The notes beneath the pieces are model-generated. The model saw nothing but the letters and a program-made list of their open reading frames with translations. It was not told the DNA's origin and made no database searches. Positions 32,801 to 44,800 of a stretch of 64,000 bases of DNA are shown piece by piece (the stretch's first letter is position 1; the number at the start of each line of letters is the position of its first letter). The position numbers were made by a program, and so were the translations under genes. This DNA is from Chalara sp. BL73 (Eukaryota; Ascomycota; Leotiomycetes; Helotiales), in the NCBI GenBank assembly GCA_918026815.1, contig CAKJVC010000068.1, positions 1,922,001-1,986,000 on the forward strand. The letters run 5' to 3'.

Positions 32801-35800
32801 CGTTTGTATCTTCCTCATGCCATTGCTTGAGCTTTTCTCTTCGTCTTGCAACACGAGTGTTTGCTGTCCTCTCATTTTTGTTGTTTTCGACGCGTACAAA
32901 ATCTTCCCAGGTTCGTGACATAGCTCCAAAGAATAACGAGTCAAGCTCGACTCGATGTTCGTCAACCCAGGCAACAAATGTGTCATTGTCCATTCCCACC
33001 AGTTTTTTGAAGCCTGAACTTAGATGCGAATACTCCATTGGCATCGTATGATAAAGCATGATGGACGTCTCATCAGGCTTTTGAACGAGCATGATGCGCC
33101 ACAAATTCGCTGCGGTCATCCGCACCTTCGGCCTTGTATCCACTAGTTTAAGGTAGAGTTGATAGCACATGAGCTTCAATCGATCTTCGTCATCATTGTC
33201 AGATGAGAGGAACACAGTTTGCCAGTATAGAAGTTTATCCATGAACGCGGCAGTTTCTCCTACATCCGTGCTTGCGTTATCAAGTTCAGAGAGGCGCAAC
33301 AGGACTACTCTCAGGAATACTTCTTTGATCGAGGCAATAGCTTGGCTACAAAGCCGAACACTTTTCACCTTAGCAATATCTGGCCGCTGCAAGTATTCTA
33401 ATACATTCCCAGTGAAATCGAGGAGAGGCTCAGCCCCGTTCAAAAACCAACCTTCAAACACCGCCTCACCTATGTGGGTAATAAAGCGAGCCATGTTTTG
33501 AAGGAGCCGGGGTTCCTCGAGCGACTTCTGATTGAGCAGGATAGTATTGTCTAATTGAGAGATGGTGTTACGAAGTAGGTATGACTCGAAATATGCCTGG
33601 TGCTCTTGGAATCCTGGAGGAACCTTAAGAAATAGACTGAAACCTGGAAACTCTTTTCGAACAAGAACTTGATCAATGAAGACATTGACTACTAGTTCCA
33701 GCAAACCCTCCACAAGGGAATTACTAACTTTTTGAGCAGCCAATTTCTTTTTAGGAGACATTACATAGTTGAGCCGAGCAGACGATGGGCTATGACCAGA
33801 TTCGTGGCTCAAGAGGACGAATGAAGACCCTCGGCGAAGTGGAACTGCCCTTTGCTGCGTTGGACTTGGAGGAAGAAGGGTTTCCACGTTCGTTGTTCGT
33901 ACCATGGTTGTCGGCATAGTCGATACTCGTGATATTGGTCGAATTATGACATCGTCCCCCTCAAATGTCAATGCGGAATCTCGCGAATTGAGTTCTGTTG
34001 CTGCGCTCACAGCATCCGTGCTAACAATGACAGGATAAAGCACCGACAGTAACAGCCTCAAATAATCTGAAGAGATAGCAAAGTCTCGAAATTCAGGAGA
34101 CTTCCCATGTAGATCTGCGAAAAATCGAATCACCGTATGAAGTACGGATGCCTGCCCGCTTAGCCGTTGGCTACGTGGTTGTTTTGATTCTGTAGCACAT
34201 GAGGTTAACCTTTCTGCTCGACAAAGCCCTGGGCCTACTTACGGCGAGACTCCAGCTCTTTCGTCAACGACATTGATCTCTGACGCGATTCAACAGCTAC
34301 GGTTAAATTTTGCTGGTCCTGAATGTTGCCACGTTCAGCGAGTGGTGAATCTGGATCATCCTGATTTCGTAAAACATCCTTCAATCCGTGCTGTAACATG
34401 GCTGTAATGATTGGAAGCACGCCTGCATAGACGACTTTACAGTTGCTGAAAGTCTCTAGTAGACTAAACAAGTCAAACGATCGCTCAAAATCAATGTCTG
34501 ACACGTCACGTCCAAACATTATGCTGAACAAAATTGGCCATAAGGGAGCGATATCCCACCATCGTTTCAGACGAAAACGCATGATTGTGAATCCGCCGGA
34601 CTTAAGAGCAAACTTCGAGACATACACCGGCCCATGAACAATGAGAAGTCGAGCTAAGATTTTGGTGCCAAGGACGACAACCTCTGGGTCATCTTCCGTC
34701 AAGAGGTGCAGAAGCCACTATAAAGGTCAGCTCATGCTTGATAATCAATATTGTTAACTTACTTTATTCGTCACTGTCTTGGCAAATTTTTGGATATTTG
34801 TCGTTTTCTTTTCACAAAGAAGTTCCGTATACATCTCGAGAACCTTATTGCCAAGCTGCCTCTTACTCAACGTGGAAGAATTTAGCTCTTTCCCATTGCC
34901 ATCGAACAACGTCATGACGGTCGGTCGTACTGGACCATGTGCAATCGTCTTTGATCGACTAGGAAGGGTTGTAGGGTTGCCTTTGTGAGTTGCACGTGAT
35001 ACTGGGTTGGCAGATTTATGATATGCGTATGTTACGAAGAGGGCGAGAGATCGAAACACTTCAGCCGTCATATTGCACTGGACCAAGCTTTTCAGAGCTT
35101 CCATAAAATCTGGAAAGATGTCTTGAGAGAAAGCCTCAGCTTTTAATGCATCTAGGAAACGCTTCACGATACCTGATCTTGTTAACTTCGAGGTCAATCA
35201 AACTAGGCAAACTTACGCATGCGGTATAATCGTCGAGAATTGAACGAATGGTGCTTGCTTTTTACTCCGAAAGTGATGAATTGCTTGTAGTATAACCTTT
35301 GGGTGACTAAGGCGGTCTTCCTCCACATGTCATAATCTACGAGCAAGATACGATACGCAAGTGGATTGATAATGAATGAGTCTTCTGGCTTGGCGTGATT
35401 ATAACCAATGAACTCAAGTACAAGGCTAAGAAGTTGAAAGCCAAGCTCGTCGCGATCCTCGCTAGATATTTGTAGCATGTCTGAGCTGTGGTTCCGAGAT
35501 GAGACGACAACTCCTGCACCGATTTTCCCACGAAGAAGCGCACCAAGGATAGCGTATCCATTTTCACGTTCCATCGCCTCGCTATTGCGCCAGCTGCTAT
35601 TGATGCTCGTGAATAATGTCTCAACAGCCCGCAAGATGCCGTCTTTAGTCTTCGCATTCTCAACCAATTTCAATGCTATGCCGGTGAAGCCTCCTAATCG
35701 CCACATAGTGTCATCCATTGATTGGGGAACGATGACGACTGGGTCGCCGGCTAGCACGAAGGAGCCCTGCACACGAGTTAAGGCTTCATTTACGGAAGGG

Positions 35801-37861
35801 ATCGAGGCGTTAATAGCCAACGAAGTTCCGTTGTTGTGTGTCTGCTGAAATAAATTGTTCGCTGCCGTCCGGCTCAGACCCCGAAGCAGCTGTGATTCAT
35901 GAACCCTACGACGGTCATCATCCTCCAATATAGCTGCAGGAAGAATGCTCATTAGGATTCGATTTTCAGGCACCAAAGTACTAGCTTTGTCACGAATAGC
36001 AGTCATGATATCCGAGTTTTCGTCTTTCCCGGGGTGCATAAAATCGTTGCGCATTCCCAATGCTGCCGAAGCTTCGTAAGTCTGGAAAGCTCCTAGGCAA
36101 TCCTGAAAATTGGCATTGTAGCGCGGGCCTAGTCGATAGTACACAGCGATTAAATCATCACTGATGATATCCTCAAATAGGTGAGCGGAAGCTAAGGACC
36201 AACGGGAGAATACTACCCCTTTTCCTAACCCCGATAGGTCGTGTGGAGTCCCAAGAAAGACCTGGACAGGCACTCTCGGCGAGGTTGTTGAAGTCAAGGA
36301 GGCAAAACTATCTGTGCTAGGGTTTGATGGAGGCGGAGTCGCTGGGTATTGAGCCTTGACTTGTTCAACAAACTCTCCATCTACATAAAGTGCCGCCTTA
36401 CTAGACGACATGGTTTTGGGACGCCGATGCACAATAACAACATGGTACCAACGATGCTCTTCGAAGACTTTTGTCTTGAACCTAACACTAGGCCGTGAAG
36501 CAGTTATTGAAGTCTGTAGGATAAAGCTATGTGTATCTTTTTCGAGATATGCGAGAACGAAGCAGGTTTGTGTGACGTCGAAGGCGCCAAAAATTGTTGT
36601 ATGCGACGATGGGTCGAATTGATCCACATGTATCCAAGCCGAGAATGTATATCCGCCTGAGGACGGAGGAAAAGGCCGTCCCAAATTTTGCAGCTCCAAT
36701 GACGCGTAGCCATTCAACGAAAGGTCAAACTGAATATAAGGTGGTGCGGTTGAAGCTTTCATAGCCTGTAAAAGAAAGTCCGCTGTACGTGGCGTTTCAT
36801 TATTGACAAGAAATTGTGCGTCTTCTAAGCCATTGACCCCGAGAGACACCAGGGACTCGCAAAGTTTCTCTACACACTGCCGTTCTGAATCATCCAAAAT
36901 AGTATCGGGATCGAAAGCTAAGGGAAGAAGTGTTGACAGGATATTGGTCGAATGTAAAGCCAAGAGATTATGATTGGAAATTGAGGAGATCTTTATTAGT
37001 GACGAGATGACTACCAATGCTGCTGGATTCACCGGCATTATCTGACTTCGGGGTATTGTTTTCCAAAAATCGATGATAATGGGTACCATCTCGGCATTAG
37101 GCAGTAAAGCACTTTCAGTCAGCAAATTGCGCAATTTGCTGTTTACTAAATTAATGGCCTTCTCGTCAAATCCAACATCGTCCCCCTCATCTGGCAGGGA
37201 GGAAAAGTATTCCTTGATCGAAGATTTTGAAGGTGTTCCATCGTCATTCTGATTGTCATTTGCTTGCTGGTTGATTGTAGGATGCAATTGAGCAGAGTTC
37301 TGGCAAAGTGCCTCGAACCTCTTATCGTCGAAAGCAAATGCCAGTAACCTCCCAAATAACTGAGCCTCTCCCCATATGTCGGACTCACTTCCCCCAACAC
37401 CAAGACTAGCTATCGTTTGTTCCAGGGCAGACCATCCACCTCCTTCGACCTTTCGTCTGAAATATCTCCGATTTCCATAATGCCCCCGGAATGCATGTGC
37501 CAGTACCCCTAGGATGGTTTCAAGTAAGAGGAAGAGCTGCACTTTCTCGCCATGGCTCCGCTTGGTAGGGTGATAGAACCCGGAGTATGCGCGGAGGGTA
37601 TCTATGATGATCTGGAAGCCATTCAGATGCCGAAAGTCATCTTTGGCATTGGACGGTGGCGTCGAAGCTATCAAATGTTGTCGCACAGCCTGCGCATCCT
37701 CAATGGCCTTCCCTATATCCGGATGCGGGCTCCCCAGAGCGTGTGCGAAGCGTAGATGAGAGGCTATCGAGAAGAAGCTGTAGTTCTGCGGTAGCTCTGG
37801 TATGTTCTGGAGGGGCCGATGCTACTGTTGACGACCGATGCCTCCTTGATCGCATCGACAT
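29820..37861 (-). CDS. BPH1: BEACH/WD40 protein (beige, Bph1/LYST family)
   Basis: A very large gene. The best-supported exons run 37805 to 35217, 35172-34763, 34717-34243 and 34189-29820; introns of 44, 45 and 53 bases (GTAAGT-type) keep phase. Order: N-terminal armadillo-like region; a ConA-like lectin segment (GYASLELQNLGRPFPPSSGG); PH-BEACH domain (FNISRVLGLEAIEGLLIIG...); BEACH domain with WAKGELSNFHYLMLVNTMAG, QYPVFPWVLADY, YGTHYSSAMIVTGYLIRLQP, DVRELIPEFFYLPEF and WIDLVFGSKQRG; then C-terminal WD40 repeats. BEACH proteins act in vesicle traffic and membrane scission. The N-terminus is unsettled. A typical start (MSMRSRRHRSSTVAS, at 37861) lies in one frame that stops at 37700, while the main body is in the next frame. 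See findings. Confidence 0.93.
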
Positions 37862-39281
37862 CCTTCTTCCCCGGCCCCAGTATCCGAGTTCAGATCAGAG
37901 CGTGCTTCCCTTCTTCATCAGACTCGGAATCCCACAATGAGAGCTATCCTAGGCAGACAGGGAACTTCTCACACATTGGACTTTGCTGTCAATGTGCAAT
38001 TGGATTACTTGGTGTTTATATTCAAAGAAAATAAGATAGACAGTTAACAAGGACAGCACTGTTCGACAGCATTAAATTGTTTCGCTCTTCTGCTGTAACA
38101 TAAAGCTCACTAGCAGGCACAGTGAGGCTGTGGATGATAAGCCAATCATAGCTCGTCCAGCAGTTGCTGCCTGAGGATCAGATTCTATTTCGAGATACTT
38201 CCTCTGCTATTGTAATTAAGGACGAGGACGGGAACGGTGATTCACTACAACCGAAAGATAAAAAGGTCGTAACTCGAAGACAACATTTGAGCTCTCGACG
38301 CATGAAGGAAAATCATCGTGAGTCTACTGATGTTTTCCTTGCCCTGAGCTTTGGAAGAAGGGGACTAGGTAGCAGGTTATGCTGACGAAAGTCGCTAGCC
38401 TTGCGCATGCAGGTGCGACAAGGCTGTCCTGCCCAGGTTCTGGATGTTTGAATCAGGGTCATGCGAGGCGGACAGCTGCTTCAGCCCAGCTTTTTTAACC
38501 CCGACACAGAATAAGCTGCGGCTTTGGCTGCCTTGTCTCAACTGTCTGGCCTGTGGCCCTGTGCAGCGATGTCTTTGAAATGTTTGGACCCCTTGGCTAG
38601 GGAGCTCTAAACAAGCAGGTGGCAATGGAGGAATGCGATTCCGAGTCCGGAGCAGCCACGAATGGGTTGCTCACGCGATGAGGTCTGCCTGATGGACCTT
38701 GATATCATTCAAGCCTTCAAGTGGGGGGGACGATGACTCGAGGGATGGGATGGGATGGATGGGATGGGGGGCAAAAAGGTACGCGCCTAAAATGAGGTGA
38801 CCCGGGACGGATTGATAGATACACTCTAGATGGGATGGACGGAGAGAATAGAAACATATCCTAGAGGTAAATACCCTAAATGAAGATGGTATATTTTGAC
38901 TTGGTTGCAATCATCCAAGTATAGTAAGCAGCAACAGGATTTCGTGATTTGAGGTGCGGTTGTGCACGTGAATCACGCCTTATCGCTCGTTATCAACCCC
39001 GGTGAGCACATTAAAAGAGGCTTAGCTCAACCTTTTAAGCTACTACTCTAGTAGTAATAGCAGTAGTAGGGTAAGCTCCCCTAGCCAACCAACCGAGCTT
39101 CATAAGATACCACTCTCCCCCATCATCATCATCATCGCCAACCATCCTCCTTCGCAATCATCCACACCCTACAACCACAACCCTCGAAGACAGTCTCTCT
39201 AGCTGTTTTCGCCATCATCTTTTCCTACTCATCTCACGTCCTACAGTCGCAGGCAGACGATCTTTATTTCTTATTGTCATT
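37862..39281. promoter_or_regulatory. Divergent intergenic region (BEACH gene / PRB1 promoters)
   Basis: About 1.4 kb. It contains a GGGAT/GGATG microsatellite with four G-tracts at 38742-38771, an E-box CACGTG at 38965-38970, and a pyrimidine-rich, repetitive CATCATCATC leader (about 39115-39280) just before the PRB1 start. That leader pattern is typical of fungal 5' UTRs and of highly expressed genes. No coding gene is supported; 38164-38385 is an open frame without recognisable content. Confidence 0.5.
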
Positions 39282-41184
39282 ATGCGTGGGCTTATCGGCT
39301 TGACATTGTTGCCGGTGCTGGCGTCATCGGCACCCACCTTCAGCACAGAAACCATCCACAGTGATGCTGCTCCTCTGCTTTCCTCATCCAACTCCATCGA
39401 GGTTCCTGATAACTACATCGTATGTATCTTCTCCTTTCCGAATGGCTCGAGTCTTGAGCTCGGGAGCCACTTGTCTACCGTCTCTGTGTAGAGCTCTGGC
39501 TGCCGATGCCTCTCCCAATCCTGCACGACTTCATCTCAAAGAATCGATTCTAATACGTTTCCAGGTCGTTTTCAAGAAGCATGTAACGGAATCAGCTGCT
39601 AAAGACCACCACCTCTGGGTGCAAGACGCCCACGTCGAGAGCGAGAACATCCGAACAGAGCTCCGAAAACGGTCGCTAAATCCCATCACATCCGACATCT
39701 TTGAAGGCATCAAACACACATATAACATTGCTGGTGACTTCTTGGGTTACTCAGGACACTTCGATGACTCAGTCATCGAGAAAGTACGAAGACATCCTGA
39801 TGTAAGTTGTCCTATCCATCAACTCTCAATTCTTCCTGCAGATAAAGAATGTCAACATTTCTCCTTGCCTTCTTCACTCTGATCACACAACTTTAAGCAC
39901 TATCGGAGATGCGCGCATTGGCACGTGATAATTCGCTCTAAGCTTGGGGCTTTATTCTAGTCAACTATTTGCTAACTTTCGGGCTTCCTCCAGGTCGAGT
40001 ATGTTGAGAAGGATTCCGTTGTGCACACTTTAGGCGAGACTGGCGAGTTGGAGAAAAACGCTCCATGGGGTCTTGCCCGTATCTCGCACCGTGACAGCTT
40101 ATCTTTCAGCGATTTCAACAAGTATCTTTATGCAGCTGATGCTGGCGAGGGTGTTGATGTCTACGTCATCGACACCGGAACTAACGTTGGGCACGTTGAT
40201 TTCGAGGGTCGCGCACACTGGGGAAAGACTATCCCAGCTAATGACGCTGATGAGGATGGAAATGGGCACGGAACTCACTGCTCTGGTACAGTCGCAGGCA
40301 AGAAGTACGGTGTTGCCAAGAAGGCCAATGTGTATGCTGTCAAGGTACTCAAGTCCAATGGCTCAGGAACCATGTCGGATGTCGTCAAGGGTGTCGAGTG
40401 GGCTGCCAATGCGCACACTGAGAAGGTGAAGAAGGGAAAGAAGGGCTTCAAAGGCTCTGCTGCCAACATGTCTCTCGGAGGTGGCAAATCCCCAGCTCTT
40501 GACCGTGCTGTCAATGGCGCGGTCACAGCTGGTATTCACTTCGCTGTTGCCGCCGGTAACGATAACGCCGATTCTTGCAACTATTCCCCAGCCGCTGCTG
40601 AGCTTGCCATTACCGTTGGCGCCTCCGCTCTTGATGATTCCCGCGCCTACTTCTCCAACTATGGAACTTGCAATGACATCTTCGCCCCTGGCCTAAACAT
40701 TGTTTCCACCTGGATTGGCAGCAAATATGCCATCAACACAATCTCTGGTACTTCTATGGCTTCTCCCCACATCGCTGGTCTTTTAGCCTACTACCTCTCT
40801 CTCCAGCCATCCTCCGACTCTGCTTACGCAGTTGCCGAGATCACCCCTAAGAAGCTCAAGGAGAACATCATCGCAATTGCGACTGAGGGTGTTCTCTCTG
40901 ATGTTCCTGCCAACACCAAGAACGTGCTTGCATGGAATGGTGGTGGATCATCCAACTACTCATCTATCATCAAGTCTGGTGGCTATACTGCCAAAAAGGA
41001 TGCTGGAAAGACCGCCAAGCTCCCAACTACTATTGAGCTCTTGGAGAAGGCCATGAAGGAAGATCTCGACATCCTCTCGGGCGAAGTTGTTAAAGGGGCC
41101 GAGTCAGTAGTTTCTAAGACGGAGAAGTTCTCCCAGAAGATCCACGATGAGATTAAGGAGTTCTTTGATGAGCTTAGCTCTTAA
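39282..41184 (+). CDS. PRB1: Vacuolar-type subtilisin-like serine protease (PrB1/PepC)
   Basis: Three exons, 39282-39419, 39565-39801 and 39994-41184, both introns in phase 0; 521 residues. A signal peptide (MRGLIGLTLLPVLASSAP) precedes an I9-type inhibitor propeptide (YIVVFKKHVTESAAKDHH ... HPDVEYVEKDSVV). The mature S8 domain starts near APWGLARISH. The catalytic triad is visible: Asp in VYVIDTGTNVGH, His in GNGHGTHCSGTVAG, Ser in SGTSMASPHIAGLL. A Lys-rich insert after WAANAHTEK and the long C-terminal extension are seen in the vacuolar proteinase B group. The enzyme degrades proteins in the vacuole and activates other zymogens. Expected to be well expressed, judging by its leader. Confidence 0.96.
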
Positions 41185-41866
41185 GTGCGGAGTTCATAAT
41201 GTTAGGAACATTTACGATTAGCATGGTCATGGGATGGGGCAGGCTGGTTGGCTCTCATTGTTTGTATGCATCTTACACATTTTGATTATGGGTTTCCTTG
41301 CGTCAGACCATTGCATACCGTTTTTAAGACACAATAGACAATTTTTATATTGTACAATTTGATACTTGTTCTCGTGATCTGTTCTGATAGTTTGTTTCTT
41401 GTCGCCTAGGAATCTGGGATCTAGGACACGAATTGATTCGGTGTATTGATGACTTGGCAGTTGTTCGTTTTCCCTTGGGCGGGGTCGTCAACCGTTATAT
41501 CCACGCAAAATATTCTAAGTAAAACAAAGTTCTTTTCCATGTCACACAGCTGTGGCAGGAATCCCATTGGTCATCATGATGTTCTTTTTCTTAGAGCTCA
41601 AAGTATGCGGGTGGCCCTGTTCCAGCAATTCCAATTCCGAAGCTGTTCTAGTGCAGCTGTTTGGTTGCTCTTTCCTAGGATACACTTCTTACCTCAAGGC
41701 CTTCTGAGGTAGAGCAAGCATTCCTTCTTCACGAGAGTTTTACCCTTTGTATTTCACCTTTTGGTTAATAATTGCATGCTACGGCGAGCATTACTCGTGT
41801 CGCACTCTACGACTTTCATTTCAACTAGTTAGTTCTCGACCCAAAAGATCACATTAACCTCAATCA
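41185..41866. other. Intergenic region
   Basis: It holds the PRB1 3' flank and the promoter of the next gene. The frame 41446-41712 is not recognisable. Confidence 0.5.
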
Positions 41867-44800
41867 ATGCTTCCAAGAAATAACACCACTCGACTCGGTG
41901 TCAGTCGGCGCAAATCAACATCATCAGTCCAGTCCAAACATGAACATTTAGACCCCGAAGTTGCTCGGCATCATGCACAAGCCGCTGCGACATTGGCTTT
42001 CAACCGGGGACAGGAGCGAAGGAGCGCTGATATAGGTAGACCTGGGCTTTTGCGGCACGATACTACAGCAAGTCAGGGTCCACAAGCTGGGTATCCAAAA
42101 GACGCAGGACAAACTTTGAGGCGACAGCAAAGCGTACGCTTCGTGGGGCCCGACGGCATTCGATACAGGCAGTCTGTGGGTAGCAGGCCATCGCACGCCA
42201 CACTGGATTCCAAGCCTAGCTCTGCAACGCTTCGTCCTATGGCCATGACAACCAATGCGCCCGTTCCGGCGGCATACCGACCACCCAGTCGGGGCTCATC
42301 TATCGGAAAGTCGTCAATAAAAAGAGGAGGGCAAGATAGCTATGTAGCGGCTACTGCAGTATTCGATGAATATTATACACGTCAAGATGATGTTGCCTCT
42401 ACACCCTCATCATATCGCCGGATTCGAAAATCCAAATCGATGTTCGCGCCTCTCAAGGCACCTAGAATTTACTATCCAAATAGTAGCTCGGAAAAGACCG
42501 AGACTGTTTATTCTAGTTTCGAAACTCCACAGCCTTCACCATTACGGCTCAGAGCACCAAAGTCCATGAGTTTCCTTCGAGGAGGACGTGAGCCCGCACA
42601 GAAGAGTAATGATCAGGCGGTCCAACTGGCTCGAGACAGGTTTTTTCATGATGCCGAACAGCAACGACTCCGAGAACAACCATCGTTTCTGTTCAGATCA
42701 AAATCTGATAAAGAGCAAGCGTCGTTTAGAAAATCAGTTCGAAGCTCAAGCATGAACAGCGCGCCACCAAAATCTTCTGACCAAACTCATTCGATCAAGT
42801 CTGGGAAAGGGTCGGGGCTAAAGGATAAAGCTCGTAAAATATCTCGAAACATGAAGGACAAAATTAAAAAAGCATTCAGTCGAAATAAAGGGACAGCTAC
42901 GATCCCGGATCAACAAGTTTTAGCTACTACAACGCATGTTCGAGAATACAATAGTGATCCAGATATTAAATTCGAAGGCTTGATAGATGTCCCCTACCCT
43001 GACGGAACGGCGCTGTTGCGGGTCGCATCACGTCCGGGATCTCTACACGAAGCAACATCAGACCCGAAAATGGAAACACATATAAATAGTCTCACTAGCT
43101 CTAGCTATCAGAGTGATAAATCAAGAGTCACAAGTTGGAACAATACCAGTGCGGAAAATACCATCAATAGTCAAACCACAAGGAATAATATTGGCGATAG
43201 TCAACGCGAGCTGCAACGACTTTCTGTCATTAACGAAAATGGCACTCATGTATCGGCTGCAACATTTCACCGGCTAAAGGTCGACCACCATTCTGCGTAT
43301 CCTACGGTCCACAGACCCAGTAAGAATGTTGCTCATGTCCCACCACCTCCACCAGTGGGAGTAGATAGCGCAAGAGTATATTCCGCATTGATGAAGAGGC
43401 TTGATCAAAACTCACCTCGAGCAAAACTGGAAGCTTCGCGTAAAGGCAGCACTGACAGTTTTGTCGCTCCAACTTATGTACCACAGCGCACCGACTCAGC
43501 CAACAGCGGCACGCCGGCTACCATAAGACATGTACCAGAAAGTAACGATGGGAGCAGACCGAACTCAGCTTGTAGTAATCAGCATCAATGGGTGAGAACA
43601 GATTCCATCTATTCGGCACGTGCCGAAGACGCATTCGGGCACACAGGAACTCATGTTCATCAATGGACACAAGCCGACTCTCTCCGTGAGGCACGAATGC
43701 GGGAGGAAGATGATGTATTCTCGCCAAAAGCCATTCCAAAGCCGAATGGCGCCGGCGCTCCAAAGGATAGGACCATCTCTATCTTGTCTAGCCTAACGAA
43801 GGACTCCTTCCATACTGTGCAGGAGAGTTTAACCTTAAGCCCACAGGATATTGCCCGTCAGATTGAGCCTATTACTCAACCTATCATTCGAGAATCGAGA
43901 AGCACCTTCTTTGGTGGTAGTCCGTCTTTCACCATTGGGAGAACTCCCAGTCCCTTTCGACGTGCTATGGCAACAGGCAGTTACAATCCACAGGTTGTCA
44001 AAGGGGGACAGTCAAATCCGGTTTGCAATGCTTCAAAGCAATATCAGCAATATCAGCTAGCTCATATCGATGGGGGAAGCGCTAGCCAGAATGATGTGGG
44101 ATCAGGAATTTCATACTCCGAAAGCATCTACTCAAGGACAACAGGGAGACGAACACCAGTAAGTTCTTCGGAAAGAGTCGCTCTAGTAGTTAGGGATGAG
44201 AACCACGTCTTAGTGCTCAAGACTAACAGTCATTCTCTACAGGCGCCAGACAGTACTTTACCATTGCCTTTTCAACATCGACGATCTTTGCAACCTCCAC
44301 CAACTACTCCGAACTTGGGATATGTTGCTATGGTCGATTATGCCGTATATCAGCCTACAATGCCAACTGCTGTCGGTCACCAGACTCCCAGTTCTACTGG
44401 CTCTGTGGAATGGAAGAAGTGGATGTCTTCTGAGGTTTCAAAATTAGAGAGGGCAAAGGAAAATGCAAGTCCCGCTGCCTCGTATATAAACTATGCTCTT
44501 CCTACGATACCAAAACCCTTTCAAGTTTCACATACTCGGGAAAGAACACAGATAGTGTCATCCAGTGACGAAGAGGTTGCGGAAACAGCAAAAGATGCAG
44601 AAAGAATGTTGCAAGAAATTGCCAACCAAAAGCTGAGTACTGAGCAGAACCTCGTGGGTAATAGGAGGCCGAGTATCGGTCAAAGGACGAATGTGGAAAG
44701 AAATCATATTTTGGGAAAACCACCCCTAGGGTTACTGCATCAAAATATCCCACAACTAGCTCCACCAGGTGCTGCGATACTGAAGCCTATCCTCAAAACT

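Noticed and set aside
32159..33501. Several open frames inside the BEACH gene on both strands
   Set aside because: They are shadows of the long conserved frame.
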